Below, in pieces: positions 1 to 8,171 of a stretch of DNA of 51,598 nt. The position numbers and the translations under genes are program-made. Source of the DNA: Mycobacteriales bacterium (GTDB lineage Bacteria > Actinomycetota > Actinomycetes > JAFAQI01); contig DATJSI010000128.1 in the NCBI GenBank assembly GCA_035504215.1, positions 1 through 51,598 of the forward strand. The letters run 5' to 3'. Below the pieces are notes generated by a model, which did no database searches, was not told the origin of the DNA, and saw only the letters and a program-made list of their open reading frames with translations. Positions within the stretch are counted from its first letter, which is position 1, and every line of letters begins with the position of its first letter.

Positions 1-62
1 ACGCTGAGTGAATAGTGAATCTGCGCCAGTCTTCCGGCCTCGCCAGTACCCCTCGCGCTGGC

Positions 63-68
63 TAGGGT
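63..68 (+). promoter_or_regulatory. putative -10 box, leaderless promoter of the S33 hydrolase
   Basis: TAGGGT lies six bases before the GTG at 75, the spacing expected when the transcript starts at the start codon. No Shine-Dalgarno sequence is visible. Confidence 0.4.
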
Positions 69-74
69 CAGCGC

Positions 75-2117
75 GTGCCAGGAACTCGCCACCGCCCTCG
101 CCAGCCCACCATCCGTGCCACTGCTGCCGCATGCGCCGCGGCCGCCGTCGTCGTCTCGTTGGTGGCGATCGCGCCGGGCGCTCAGGCAACCGGACGCCGA
201 CCGCACGCCGGCGCTCACCTCACGGTCGGCACGCTCACCCTCACGGCCTGCAAGGTGCTGCCGCATGCCTTCTGCGGCACGCTCGAGCGGCCCTGGGACC
301 CGACCGGCGCGGTCAAGGGCGACATCGGGATCGGGTTCGCCTTCGTCCCCGCGACCGACCAGGAGGATCCCGTGCTTGGGACGGTCGTGCCGCACGAAGG
401 CGGCCCGGGCTACAGCACGACCGGCAGTGCGCGCGACTACTCGGCGATGTACGGCGCGCTGCTGCGCCGTCGCAACCTGCTGCTGATCGACCAGCGCGGC
501 ACCGGCCGCAGCGCCGCGATCAACTGCCCGGCCCTGCAGAACCTCTACGCCGGTGCCTACGACACCGCCGCCGCGAAGTGCGCGAAGAAGCTCGGCGACC
601 ACGCCGACCTCTACGGCACGAAGCTGTCCGCCGACGACCAGTCCGCAGTGATCCGCGCGCTGAAGCTCGGCAAGGTCGACCTGTACGGCGACTCCTACGG
701 CACCTTCTTCACCCAGGTCTTCGCCGGTCGCCATCCGCACCAGATCCGCAGCATCGTGCTCGACAGTGCCTACCCCCCGACCGGCGAGACGCAGTGGTAT
801 CCGACCCAGACGCACGCGATGCGCACGTCGTTCGCGACCGCGTGTCGCCGCTCGACGGCCTGCCGCACCGCGCACGGGAAACCCATGCAGCTGCTCGAGA
901 GGGTGCTGAAGCAGGTGCGCAAGAAGCCCTACCGCGGGATTGCCTACGACGCTGATGGTGTGCGTCACCACGCCGTCGTCAACGGAGCGGCACTCGTCGC
1001 GGTCGCCTTCGGTGCGACGTACGGACCGGAGTACTACCGGGAGTTCACCGCCGCCCTGCGCTCCGCATTGCACGGCGACCGGGCACCGTTGTTACGGCTG
1101 GTCGCGGAGAACGTCGATCCTTCGTCGTACGACGGCGCGCCCACCGGCTACAGCGAAGGCCTTGACGCCGCGGTCAGCTGCGAGGACTACCCGCAGCTCT
1201 ACGACATGGCCGACCCGCCGAGCGAACGGCTGACTCAGTACAAGGCCGCGATCGCGCACGAAGAAAAGGTCGACCCGAAGGTCTATGCGCCGTTCACGAT
1301 CACGGAGTACCTGCACTCCGTGTGGGCGGAGGCGAACTGGTGCCTGAAGTGGCCGTCACCCGCTCCGGCCTACGCGGCCGGGCCGCCGGCACCGCCGTCC
1401 GGGCACTACCCGTCGGTCCCGACCCTGATCCTGACCGGTGAGCTCGACTCCATCACGACGCCGAAGGAAGGCGACTTCGTCAAGGCGGAGTTCCCGGACT
1501 CCCGGCACGTCATCATCGCGAACAGCTTCCACGTGACAGCGGAGGACGACACCGACGGCTGCAGCAGCTCGATCGTGCGCGCGTTCATCACCCACCCGAA
1601 GCACTTGTCGAAGGCCGAGCTCGCGTGCGCGAAGAAGGTCGCGCCGGTGCGCACCCTGGGTCGCTACTACCCGTCGTTCACCAAGCAGGTACCGGCCGTC
1701 GCGCTCGCGGGAAACGCGGTCGGCGAGCTCGGCCGGAGAGCTGCGGCGGCAGCGGCGGAGACGATGGCCGACCTGCAGGACCGCTGGTACAACAACTACT
1801 CCGGTCACGGCGTCGGCTTGTACGGCGGCACGTTCCGCTACACCGGCGGCCTGCACACCGTGCGCTTCACGTTCCATCGACTCCGGCTCGACCGCAACCT
1901 GGCGATCAGCGGGACGATGACCTGGCGGCCCTACCTGCACACGCTGTCGTGCACGCTGACCGTTCGACGCGTCGACGGCGCCGGCAAGACGGTGCGCGGC
2001 TCGATCGTCAACGGCACGGTGAACGGGCACTGGAACACGCGGCGCAAGGGTGCCCGCGCAACTCTCACCGGCGCACTGGGCGGCCGCGCGCTCGTGGTCT
2101 CGATGCTCGCGCCGTAG
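75..2117 (+). CDS. secreted alpha/beta hydrolase, S33 (tripeptidyl aminopeptidase-like)
   Basis: 680-residue exported alpha/beta hydrolase. An N-terminal signal segment (about residues 15-38, Ala/Val rich, ending near AQA) is followed by the fold: HEGGPG near the oxyanion region, DQRGTGRS, nucleophile elbow GDSYG with Ser207, acid Asp458 in GELDSITTP and His486 in NSFHVTA. This layout is that of the S33 peptidase/SCO tripeptidyl aminopeptidase group, which removes short peptides outside the cell. The C-terminal 150 residues after the His are an extra beta-rich tail of unknown role. Substrate is not predictable. GTG 75 was chosen because a -10-like TAGGGT sits six bases upstream and because it gives an intact signal peptide. 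The gene converges on the acyltransferase with three bases between stops. Confidence 0.85.
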   Translation: MPGTRHRPRQPTIRATAAACAAAAVVVSLVAIAPGAQATGRRPHAGAHLTVGTLTLTACKVLPHAFCGTLERPWDPTGAVKGDIGIGFAFVPATDQEDPVLGTVVPHEGGPGYSTTGSARDYSAMYGALLRRRNLLLIDQRGTGRSAAINCPALQNLYAGAYDTAAAKCAKKLGDHADLYGTKLSADDQSAVIRALKLGKVDLYGDSYGTFFTQVFAGRHPHQIRSIVLDSAYPPTGETQWYPTQTHAMRTSFATACRRSTACRTAHGKPMQLLERVLKQVRKKPYRGIAYDADGVRHHAVVNGAALVAVAFGATYGPEYYREFTAALRSALHGDRAPLLRLVAENVDPSSYDGAPTGYSEGLDAAVSCEDYPQLYDMADPPSERLTQYKAAIAHEEKVDPKVYAPFTITEYLHSVWAEANWCLKWPSPAPAYAAGPPAPPSGHYPSVPTLILTGELDSITTPKEGDFVKAEFPDSRHVIIANSFHVTAEDDTDGCSSSIVRAFITHPKHLSKAELACAKKVAPVRTLGRYYPSFTKQVPAVALAGNAVGELGRRAAAAAAETMADLQDRWYNNYSGHGVGLYGGTFRYTGGLHTVRFTFHRLRLDRNLAISGTMTWRPYLHTLSCTLTVRRVDGAGKTVRGSIVNGTVNGHWNTRRKGARATLTGALGGRALVVSMLAP

Positions 2118-2120
2118 CGG

Positions 2121-4043
2121 TTACGAACCGGGGCGCACGTCGTGCCGGTACGCCTGCGCGAGCAGTCGCGCATACGCGGTTGCGCCGGCCGGTCGGAGAT
2201 GAAGATCGTCCGGGTAGAGCCAGTCGTGGTGACGACCGGCGATCGCGTTCCAGTCCAGCACGCGCGCGTTGGCATACCGCGGCACGATCCGCGCGATGGT
2301 CGCGTTGTTCGGCTTCTGCCAGGCATGGTCGTACGGATCGAGATGGTCGTTGAGCACCAGCACCAGCCGGGCACCGGACAGGTCCTGAAGGGTTCGCACG
2401 AGGTCGGCGGGTTTGATCAACCCGTTGTTGCCGAGATGCAGGACGACGTACGGCTGGAGCTTGCCTGCTTTCGCCGCGGCGCGCACGTCGGCAAGGATCG
2501 GATCGGGCTGGCGGCCGACGACGGCGTCGATCGAGCCGCCGGGGAAGATCTTCGACAGCGCCGAGCGTGCTCCGAGCAGGACGGAGTCACCGAAGCCGCT
2601 GAGCTTCGGCAGCGCGGTGGCGCGCCGCGCGCCGCTCCTGCCGTCCGAGCGCGGGTGGTGGGAACTCCCCGGACCCGGAGCCGACGAGTGGTGGCTGGCG
2701 GCGACACTGCCGGACAGCGAAAGGTCGCGACCGCCCACGCCGGCCCCCACGGCAGCCGGCGGGTTCGGCGCCGCCGGACCGACCACGATCACGAGTGCCG
2801 CGAAGCCGAGCAGGACCGCCAGTGCGACCGGTCCGGCAACGCCGGGCCGCGGCGGAACGTCGCGCCAGCGGGTCCGGACCGCCTCGCGGGCCCGCGCGGC
2901 GACGGCGACGAAGCCCAGCCGGCGCACCGGTGTCTCGATCCACCGATACGTCGCGTCGGCCAGCGCGATGGTCAACCCGACCCGTAGCAACTGGTCCAGC
3001 CAGGTCGGCATCGTCGTATCGATGCCCGGCCGGGTCACGACCGCGATCGGCCAGTGCCAGAGATAGATGCTGTACGAGCGGACCCCGATCCAGCGCAGCA
3101 GCGGTGCATCGAGAGCCTTACCGAGCGCGCTGTCCGGCTGCGTCGCGACCGCGACAACCATGGCGACGAGGACCGACACGAGCAAGAAGTCGCCGCGATA
3201 CAGGCTGTGCGAGTATTCCGCGACCCGCCACAGGAGTACGCCGACGCCGGCGAGCGCCAGCGCCCCGGCCGCCTGTCCGAGCCACCATCGCCACCGTTGC
3301 GTTCGATCGGCCCCCAACCGGCCGCCGGCGGCCGCCCAGGCGCCGAGTGCGGCGCCCAGCAGCAAGCCCATGCAGTGCGTGTCCGTGCCGTAATACAGCA
3401 GCGAGCCGTCGTTGCCGTACGGCACGTCGTGCAGGTCGGCCAGCCACCACATCAACCCGGTGGAAGCGAAGGCGATCAGCACGGCCACAACACAGATCCG
3501 TCCGACCGCGCGCCGCCGAGACCACCCATGCCTGGCGATCGACCGCCGCCCACCGGCCAGCAACGCGGCCGCGATGACCGGCCAGAACAGGTAGAACTGC
3601 TCCTCGACGCCGAGCGACCACAGGTGCTGCAGCATGCTCGGGCGGCCGGTCGCGACGAAGTAGGACTGGTGATCGAAGGCGAGCCACCAGTTGGCGCCGA
3701 ACACCGAGGCGGCGAGCACCCCGCCGCGGACGGTTGCGAGCTGGTCCCGCCAGACCAGGGCCGCGACGCTGACCGAGGAGAGTACGACGGCCAGTGCAGG
3801 CAACAGTCGGCGGGCGCGGCGCCGGTAGAACCGCGCCACGTCGATGCTGCCGACGGCGAGGAACTCCTGGGCCAGAAGTCGCGTGATCAGATAGCCGCTG
3901 ATGACGAAGAAGATGTCGACGCCGAGGAAGCCGCCGGGCAGAGCGAACGGCGCGAAGTGGTAGACGACCACCGCGATGACGGCGATCGCCCGCAGGCCGT
4001 CGAGCCCGCTCCAGTGCGACGCAGAGCGCACCCCGTCGTTCAC
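2121..4043 (-). CDS. OafA-like membrane acyltransferase with C-terminal SGNH domain
   Basis: 640 residues. The N-terminal acyltransferase-3 domain (about residues 10-370) has the family start GLDGLRAIAV and catalytic His29 in VVYHF, then about ten membrane helices. The extracytoplasmic C-terminal part is an SGNH domain: GDSVLLGA, GNNG, and DDLHLRPAGA (Asp-x-x-His). Such fusions transfer acetyl or other acyl groups to cell-surface glycans; the acceptor here is unknown. I placed the start at GTG 4043 because AAGG lies eight bases upstream; a longer reading to 4298 would run through the divergent DUF2236 gene and adds unlike sequence. Confidence 0.85.
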   Translation of the reverse strand: MNDGVRSASHWSGLDGLRAIAVIAVVVYHFAPFALPGGFLGVDIFFVISGYLITRLLAQEFLAVGSIDVARFYRRRARRLLPALAVVLSSVSVAALVWRDQLATVRGGVLAASVFGANWWLAFDHQSYFVATGRPSMLQHLWSLGVEEQFYLFWPVIAAALLAGGRRSIARHGWSRRRAVGRICVVAVLIAFASTGLMWWLADLHDVPYGNDGSLLYYGTDTHCMGLLLGAALGAWAAAGGRLGADRTQRWRWWLGQAAGALALAGVGVLLWRVAEYSHSLYRGDFLLVSVLVAMVVAVATQPDSALGKALDAPLLRWIGVRSYSIYLWHWPIAVVTRPGIDTTMPTWLDQLLRVGLTIALADATYRWIETPVRRLGFVAVAARAREAVRTRWRDVPPRPGVAGPVALAVLLGFAALVIVVGPAAPNPPAAVGAGVGGRDLSLSGSVAASHHSSAPGPGSSHHPRSDGRSGARRATALPKLSGFGDSVLLGARSALSKIFPGGSIDAVVGRQPDPILADVRAAAKAGKLQPYVVLHLGNNGLIKPADLVRTLQDLSGARLVLVLNDHLDPYDHAWQKPNNATIARIVPRYANARVLDWNAIAGRHHDWLYPDDLHLRPAGATAYARLLAQAYRHDVRPGS

Positions 4044-4130
4044 CGTGCCTACCTTGCTGAGCTCGTCCCGCACCACCCGCCGTACCTCTAGACGCTCGAC
4101 CCGCGGCTGCGGTTGTGAGTGCCGGCGCCG

Positions 4131-4136
4131 TACCGT
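4131..4136 (+). promoter_or_regulatory. putative -10 box, leaderless promoter of the DUF2236 gene
   Basis: TACCGT ends six bases before the ATG at 4143; no Shine-Dalgarno is present. Confidence 0.4.
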
Positions 4137-4142
4137 CGTCCC

Positions 4143-5084
4143 ATGGACGTGGCCGAGGTCTTCGCGGCGCCGAAGGCGCTGATCCGGCACGGCTGGCTGC
4201 GTACGGTCGGCGCCGACGGGTTGCCCGGCGTGCAGTTCACCGACCCGCCCGGCGACCCGGGCCTGTACGGACCGGACAGCGCGATCTGGTACGTGCACGG
4301 CGACGTTGCCGGCCTGGTCGGCGGGCTGGCCGGGCTGCTACTCGGCGGGCTGCACCAGCCCACCATCTACGGCACGAACCAGCACTCCTCCTACAGCGAC
4401 GACCCGCTCGCCCGGCTCGGCCGGACGGCGTCGTTCGTCAACGCGATGACCTGGGGATCGATGCCGGTGGTGGAACGGACCTGCGGCATCGTCCGCACCC
4501 TGCACCGCCAGGTCCGGGGCACCATGCCCGACGGCCGGGCCTACTCCGCAGACGACCCCGAGCAGCTGGTCTGGACCGCGGTGACCCAAGCGCACTGCAT
4601 CATGCTCGCCCACCAGCGTTACCACCCGCACCCCGTCACCGGGGCGCGGATCGATGAGTACTACGCCGAGTACTCGCAGTTCGCGCTGCGGCTCGGGGCG
4701 CCCGGTCCGGTGCCGTCCACCCGCGACGAGGTGACGGCGTACTTCGAGCGGATGCGCCCGCAGCTCTGCTGCTCCGAGGAGACCGCCAATCTCGCGGACT
4801 TCTTCCGCCGGCCCTTCGGGGCCGATCCGGCGTCGAAAGCTGCCAGCCTGGTGATCACGAGGGCCGCCTTCGACGTGCTGCCGGACTGGGCACGACGGCT
4901 GTACGGCGAGCGCGCGAGCGTCTTCACCGCGCTGCCACGGGTGGCCGAGCAGCAGGCCACCCGACGGGCAGCGCAGACGTTGCTCGCGGCGTTGCGCTGG
5001 AGCCTCGGTGAGCCCAGGTTCCAGATCGAAGCGCGGGCCCGCTGCCTGGCCGAGCCGACCGGCGCCGCCGCCAACGACGGGTAG
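4143..5084 (+). CDS. DUF2236 / mpaB-like oxygenase domain protein
   Basis: 313 residues matching the DUF2236 (MpaB/latex-clearing-protein) family: WYVHGD, GGLHQPTIYGTNQHSSY, DPLARLGRTA, RTLHRQVRGTMPDGRAYSADDP and WTAVTQAH. Conserved histidines in these motifs bind haem in characterised members. Members include haem-dependent rubber oxygenases and a peptide-processing enzyme of mycophenolate synthesis; most bacterial ones are uncharacterised, so the substrate is open. ATG 4143 is favoured over GTG 4119 by the -10-like TACCGT six bases upstream. It diverges from the acyltransferase and converges with the COG4315-like gene. Confidence 0.75.
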   Translation: MDVAEVFAAPKALIRHGWLRTVGADGLPGVQFTDPPGDPGLYGPDSAIWYVHGDVAGLVGGLAGLLLGGLHQPTIYGTNQHSSYSDDPLARLGRTASFVNAMTWGSMPVVERTCGIVRTLHRQVRGTMPDGRAYSADDPEQLVWTAVTQAHCIMLAHQRYHPHPVTGARIDEYYAEYSQFALRLGAPGPVPSTRDEVTAYFERMRPQLCCSEETANLADFFRRPFGADPASKAASLVITRAAFDVLPDWARRLYGERASVFTALPRVAEQQATRRAAQTLLAALRWSLGEPRFQIEARARCLAEPTGAAANDG

Positions 5085-5090
5085 CGCGAG

Positions 5091-5579
5091 CTAGACGATG
5101 CCGCCCTTCGCGCCGACCAGATACCAGTAACCGCCGAATCTCAGCAGGCCTTCACCCTTGGTCTGCCCGGCCTTGGTGTCCTTGTAGTAGGTGTAGAGCG
5201 GGCGTCCGTAATAGCTGACCTGGTGGCCCTTGATCAGCTTGAGGTGGCGGCGGCTGACGCCCGCCCCGGCCTTCGGCAGATGCGTCGCGGTGACCGGTGG
5301 CCACTTCTTGCGACAGCCCGGCCCACAATGCGAGTGGTTCGTGGTGTCCGAGGTGAACAGGTAGAGCGAATGGCCGTTGGCCCCGACCAGCACCGTGCCG
5401 CGCGAGGTCTGCCGCAGGCTGATCATCGACCCGACGTGCCTCGACCCGACGTGCTTCGCGGCCGGCGCAGCATGAACGGCCGTGGGGCCGGCCGCGGCCG
5501 CAGTCGCGGCCAGACCGGCACCTGCGACGAGCGCGAGAGCGCTCATGGTCACTCCCGCGATCCGAACCCGTACCTGCAC
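5091..5579 (-). CDS. small secreted protein, COG4315 (YLFTSD-type repeat) family
   Basis: 162 residues. A clear Ala-rich signal peptide (residues 1-35) precedes a beta-rich domain with the family hallmarks: RGTVLVGANGHSLYLFTSD, CGPGCRKKWPPV and YYGRPLYTYYKD. This is the secreted repeat/lipoprotein family COG4315, of unknown function and common in actinobacteria. There is no lipobox cysteine, so it is probably released rather than lipid-anchored. The two cysteines in CGPGC could form a disulphide or bind a ligand. Its stop faces the DUF2236 stop six bases away. Confidence 0.75.
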   Translation of the reverse strand: MQVRVRIAGVTMSALALVAGAGLAATAAAAGPTAVHAAPAAKHVGSRHVGSMISLRQTSRGTVLVGANGHSLYLFTSDTTNHSHCGPGCRKKWPPVTATHLPKAGAGVSRRHLKLIKGHQVSYYGRPLYTYYKDTKAGQTKGEGLLRFGGYWYLVGAKGGIV

Positions 5580-5749
5580 CCGATCTCCCCTCCTCGTCGC
5601 TAGCGTTGGGGGCGCTCAGCTCGCCGCCGCTCAGACTCACGTCCGATCCGGCACGCCGGTTCAGCCACGGCTAAACCTGTGGGGCTTGCCCGGGTGGTGC
5701 CGTTAAAGTGCTTAATGTCCGGAACGATCACGGGGAGGTGCGGCACGTC

Positions 5750-6700
5750 ATGATCGAGGCCACTGGCCTGACCAAGCGCTACGGAAGCACGCTCGCCGTC
5801 GACCACCTCAGCTTCACCGTCCAGCCCGGAATGGTGACCGGCTTCCTCGGCCCCAACGGGGCCGGCAAGTCGACCACGATGCGGCTCATCCTCGGCCTGG
5901 ACCGGCCCTCCGACGGCAGCGTCACCGTCAACGGCTCGCCGTACCGCTCCCATCGCCGCCCGCTGTACGAGGTCGGCGCGCTGCTGGAGGCGCGCGCGAT
6001 CCATGGCGGCCGCTCCGCCTACAACCATCTGCTCGCGGTCGCGCAGACGAATCACATCGACCGCAAGCGGATCGACGAGGTCCTCGAGCTGGTCGGCCTC
6101 ACGTCGGTCGCCAAGAAGCGGGCGAGCGGCTTCTCGCTCGGCATGGGCCAGCGCCTCGGGATCGCGACCGCGCTCCTCGCCGATCCCTCGATCCTGATCC
6201 TCGACGAGCCGGTCAACGGGCTCGACCCCGAAGGCATCCTGTGGGTTCGCAACCTGCTCAAGCACTTCGCCGGGCAGGGCAAGACGGTTTTCGTGTCGAG
6301 CCACCTGATGAGCGAGATGGCGCTGACCGCCGACCACCTGATCGTGATCGGCCGGGGCAAGCTGATCGCGGATGCCTCGACCGAGCAGGTCATCCAGATG
6401 AGCTCGTCCTCGTTCGTGCGGGTGCGCTCACCGCAGGCCGGCGCGCTCGCCGGGCTGATCTCTTCGCACGGTGGCGAGGCCAAGCCCGCGAACGACTCAA
6501 CCCTCGAGGTCACCGGGATGACCACCGAGGCGGTCGGAGAGCTCGCCGCCGCCAACGGCATCGTGCTGCACGAGCTCGTGCTCGCCCAGGCCTCGCTGGA
6601 GACGGCGTTCATGGAGCTGACCGAGGACGCCGTCGACTACCGCGCCCCCGGCACCTCCGCCACGGCAGCGAGCACCACCGGCGAAGGGAGCCCGGCATGA
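5750..6700 (+). CDS. ABC transporter ATP-binding protein (ABC-2 type)
   Basis: 316 residues, cytoplasmic ATPase of a two-gene exporter. Visible motifs are Walker A GPNGAGKST, the signature region SLGMGQRLG, Walker B SILILDEP and the H-loop SSHLMSE. The C-terminal 90 residues after the ATPase domain are typical of DrrA/bacitracin-exporter-like proteins. ATG 5750 is preceded by GGGGAGG at 5732-5738; an upstream GTG at 5708 is also in frame but lacks such a site. The stop overlaps the permease start (ATGA), indicating translational coupling. The exported compound cannot be told from sequence. Confidence 0.9.
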   Translation: MIEATGLTKRYGSTLAVDHLSFTVQPGMVTGFLGPNGAGKSTTMRLILGLDRPSDGSVTVNGSPYRSHRRPLYEVGALLEARAIHGGRSAYNHLLAVAQTNHIDRKRIDEVLELVGLTSVAKKRASGFSLGMGQRLGIATALLADPSILILDEPVNGLDPEGILWVRNLLKHFAGQGKTVFVSSHLMSEMALTADHLIVIGRGKLIADASTEQVIQMSSSSFVRVRSPQAGALAGLISSHGGEAKPANDSTLEVTGMTTEAVGELAAANGIVLHELVLAQASLETAFMELTEDAVDYRAPGTSATAASTTGEGSPA

Positions 6701-7488
6701 TCGACCTCGCCCTCTTCCGCGACTCGCTCGCCTCCGAGTGGACCAAGCTGCGGTCGGTGCGTTCGACGTACTGGTCGATCCTGATCGCGATCGTCCTCGG
6801 CGTCGGGCTCTCGGCGGCAATCGCGGGCGCCACTGAGCACGCCTACCCGCAGATGTCGGCCTCCGACCGGGCGACGTTCGACCCCACCTCGACGAGCACC
6901 GCCGGACTGTTCTTCGCCCAGCTCGCGCTCGGCGTCCTGGCCGTCCTCGCGGTGTCGTCCGAGTACAGCACCGGCACCATCCGCACAACGGTCGCCGCGA
7001 CCCCGCAGCGCGGGTACGTCGTCGCCGCGAAGGCGTTCGTCCTCGCCGTCCTCAGCTTCGTGGTCGCGACTGCGATCGGGTTCATCGCCTTCTTCATCGG
7101 GCAGGCGATCTTCACCGGCCACAACCTCAACGTCACGCTCAGCCAGCCGGGCGTCCTGCGCGCGGTCCTCGGCGTCGGGCTGTACATGGCGGGGCTCGCG
7201 CTCCTGGCGATCGGCCTTGCCCTGATCGTCCGCCACACTGCCGGCGCCATCACCGTGCTGGTCGGGATCGTGTTCCTGCTCCCGGTCGTACTGGGCGCGC
7301 TACCTCGCAGCTGGCACCACAACCTGGTGCGCTTCCTGCCCGCCAACGCGGGCGGCTCCATCACTCAGGTGATCTACGACCATTACACGAACCTGGCCCC
7401 CTGGGCGGGGTTCGGCGTCTTCCTGCTCTGGGTCGCGCTGTTCATCGGCGTCGGCTGGTACCTGCTGCGCACCAGAGACGTCAAGTAG
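6697..7488 (+). CDS. ABC-2 family transporter permease
   Basis: 263 residues with about six hydrophobic segments, starting with the common permease opening EWTKLRSVRSTYWS. It is the membrane partner of the ATPase just upstream, with which it overlaps by four bases (ATGA); a GAAGGGAG site precedes it. ABC-2 pairs of this size usually export antibiotics, lipids or peptides. The sequence SSEYSTGTIRTTVAATPQR is typical of the family's conserved first cytoplasmic loop. Confidence 0.88.
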   Translation: MIDLALFRDSLASEWTKLRSVRSTYWSILIAIVLGVGLSAAIAGATEHAYPQMSASDRATFDPTSTSTAGLFFAQLALGVLAVLAVSSEYSTGTIRTTVAATPQRGYVVAAKAFVLAVLSFVVATAIGFIAFFIGQAIFTGHNLNVTLSQPGVLRAVLGVGLYMAGLALLAIGLALIVRHTAGAITVLVGIVFLLPVVLGALPRSWHHNLVRFLPANAGGSITQVIYDHYTNLAPWAGFGVFLLWVALFIGVGWYLLRTRDVK

Positions 7489-7500
7489 GCCAGCGACCGG

Positions 7501-7836
7501 CTAGAGCTTCTCGGCCCGGGCGCAGCCGGGCCAGGCGCGCCAGCCGTCCTGGGCGTGAAGCTTGCGGGCCGCGTGGTTCTGCATCAACGGCTTGGCGTGA
7601 TCCGGCCGGCCCTTGTAGCCGAGGCCGTGCCAGGTCCGCAGCGAGAACTGGTAGGCGCCGTAGTAGCCATTACCGGTGTCGGCGCGGTAGTTGTCACCCG
7701 ACTCGCAGACCCGCAACCGATGCAGCTTGGTGGCAAGAGAGTCGGAGGCGGAGACCGGGGTTGCGGCGACGATGCCGGTCGCGAGCAGGCCGGCGGTCAG
7801 CGCGACCACCCCGCTGCGCGGATTCCACAGCTGCAC
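7501..7836 (-). CDS. short Rpf-like transglycosylase (resuscitation-promoting factor domain)
   Basis: 111 residues: a signal peptide (residues 1-31, cleavage after VSAS) followed almost at once by a single Rpf/transglycosylase-like domain with catalytic Glu45 in RVCESGDNY, then GNGYYGAYQFSLRTW and WRAWPGCA. Rpf proteins cleave peptidoglycan glycan strands and promote exit from dormancy. There is no LysM, G5 or DUF348 domain, so this is a minimal form. GTG 7836 was chosen since GAGGAA stands eight to nine bases upstream; the frame stays open to 8181 but that stretch is the riboswitch leader, not protein. Expression is very likely under the c-di-AMP riboswitch directly upstream. Confidence 0.88.
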   Translation of the reverse strand: MQLWNPRSGVVALTAGLLATGIVAATPVSASDSLATKLHRLRVCESGDNYRADTGNGYYGAYQFSLRTWHGLGYKGRPDHAKPLMQNHAARKLHAQDGWRAWPGCARAEKL

Positions 7837-7850
7837 GGCTGCTCTTCCTC

Positions 7851-8015
7851 GGACGCCGGCGAAGTTAGCTGTCGGGTTCGGGCGCGAGTCTCGCCCGGCC
7901 GCTGATGCGGCTTCACCCCGAGGACATCGCCGAGGCGACGTCCGAGGATTTGGGTCCTCCGCTCCCGCCCACGTCTGGTCCTGCCGGGCAGCGGTGGTGG
8001 CGGGATTAGGCGTCC
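7851..8015 (-). promoter_or_regulatory. c-di-AMP riboswitch (ydaO/yuaA class) upstream of rpf-like gene
   Basis: Read on the minus strand, the leader starts GGACGCC-UAAUCCCGCC and ends with CCCGAACCCGACAGCUAAC (7882-7864) and the pairing arm GGCGUCC. GGACGCC (8015-8009) and GGCGUCC (7857-7851) form a perfect 7-bp P1 stem. GGACCCAAAUCC and GGGGUGAAGCC (7919-7909) match other conserved parts of the ydaO class. That class binds cyclic di-AMP and commonly precedes cell-wall hydrolase genes, including rpf genes in actinobacteria. The 3' arm of P1 directly touches the GAGGAA ribosome binding site (7850-7845). Together with the divergent promoters this explains the 335-base gap 7837-8171. Confidence 0.88.
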
Positions 8016-8024
8016 ACGCTGTCG

Positions 8025-8042
8025 GTCGCCCGAAGGGGCGAC
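8025..8042 (-). promoter_or_regulatory. hairpin at the 5' end of the riboswitch leader
   Basis: A perfect 7-bp stem GUCGCCC/GGGCGAC with a four-base loop lies nine bases before the riboswitch P1 stem. A TAACGT box (8056-8051) just upstream could be the -10 box of the rpf promoter, which would put this hairpin at the very 5' end of the transcript, a position that can protect mRNA. Confidence 0.4.
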
Positions 8043-8131
8043 TGCGACGGACGTTAGCGACCGAAGTGGATCTTGAAAAGAGCCGTATGCCCCCGATTGG
8101 GGACAGCCTGTTACTGCTGTTACACGCGCCC

Positions 8132-8156
8132 GGGAATGCCGGTTTTTTGGCATCCC
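8132..8156 (+). promoter_or_regulatory. imperfect inverted repeat in the SCO6745-family gene promoter
   Basis: GGG-A-ATGCC and GGCATCCC pair over 8 bp with one bulged A around a loop GGTTTTTT. It occupies the expected -35/spacer region just before the TAGGGT -10 box, so it is more likely an operator than a terminator. No regulator is identified. Confidence 0.3.
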
Positions 8157-8159
8157 GAA

Positions 8160-8165
8160 TAGGGT
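8160..8165 (+). promoter_or_regulatory. putative -10 box, leaderless promoter of the SCO6745-family gene
   Basis: TAGGGT ends six bases before ATG 8172, with no Shine-Dalgarno between. Confidence 0.45.
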
Positions 8166-8171
8166 TCGGCC

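Noticed and set aside
4044-4298. N-terminal extension of the acyltransferase
   Set aside because: It overlaps the divergent DUF2236 gene and lacks similarity to the family, which begins near GLDGLRA.
8132-8156. Hairpin with six T as an intrinsic terminator
   Set aside because: The T run is in the loop, not after the stem, and no gene ends upstream of it; it overlaps a promoter.
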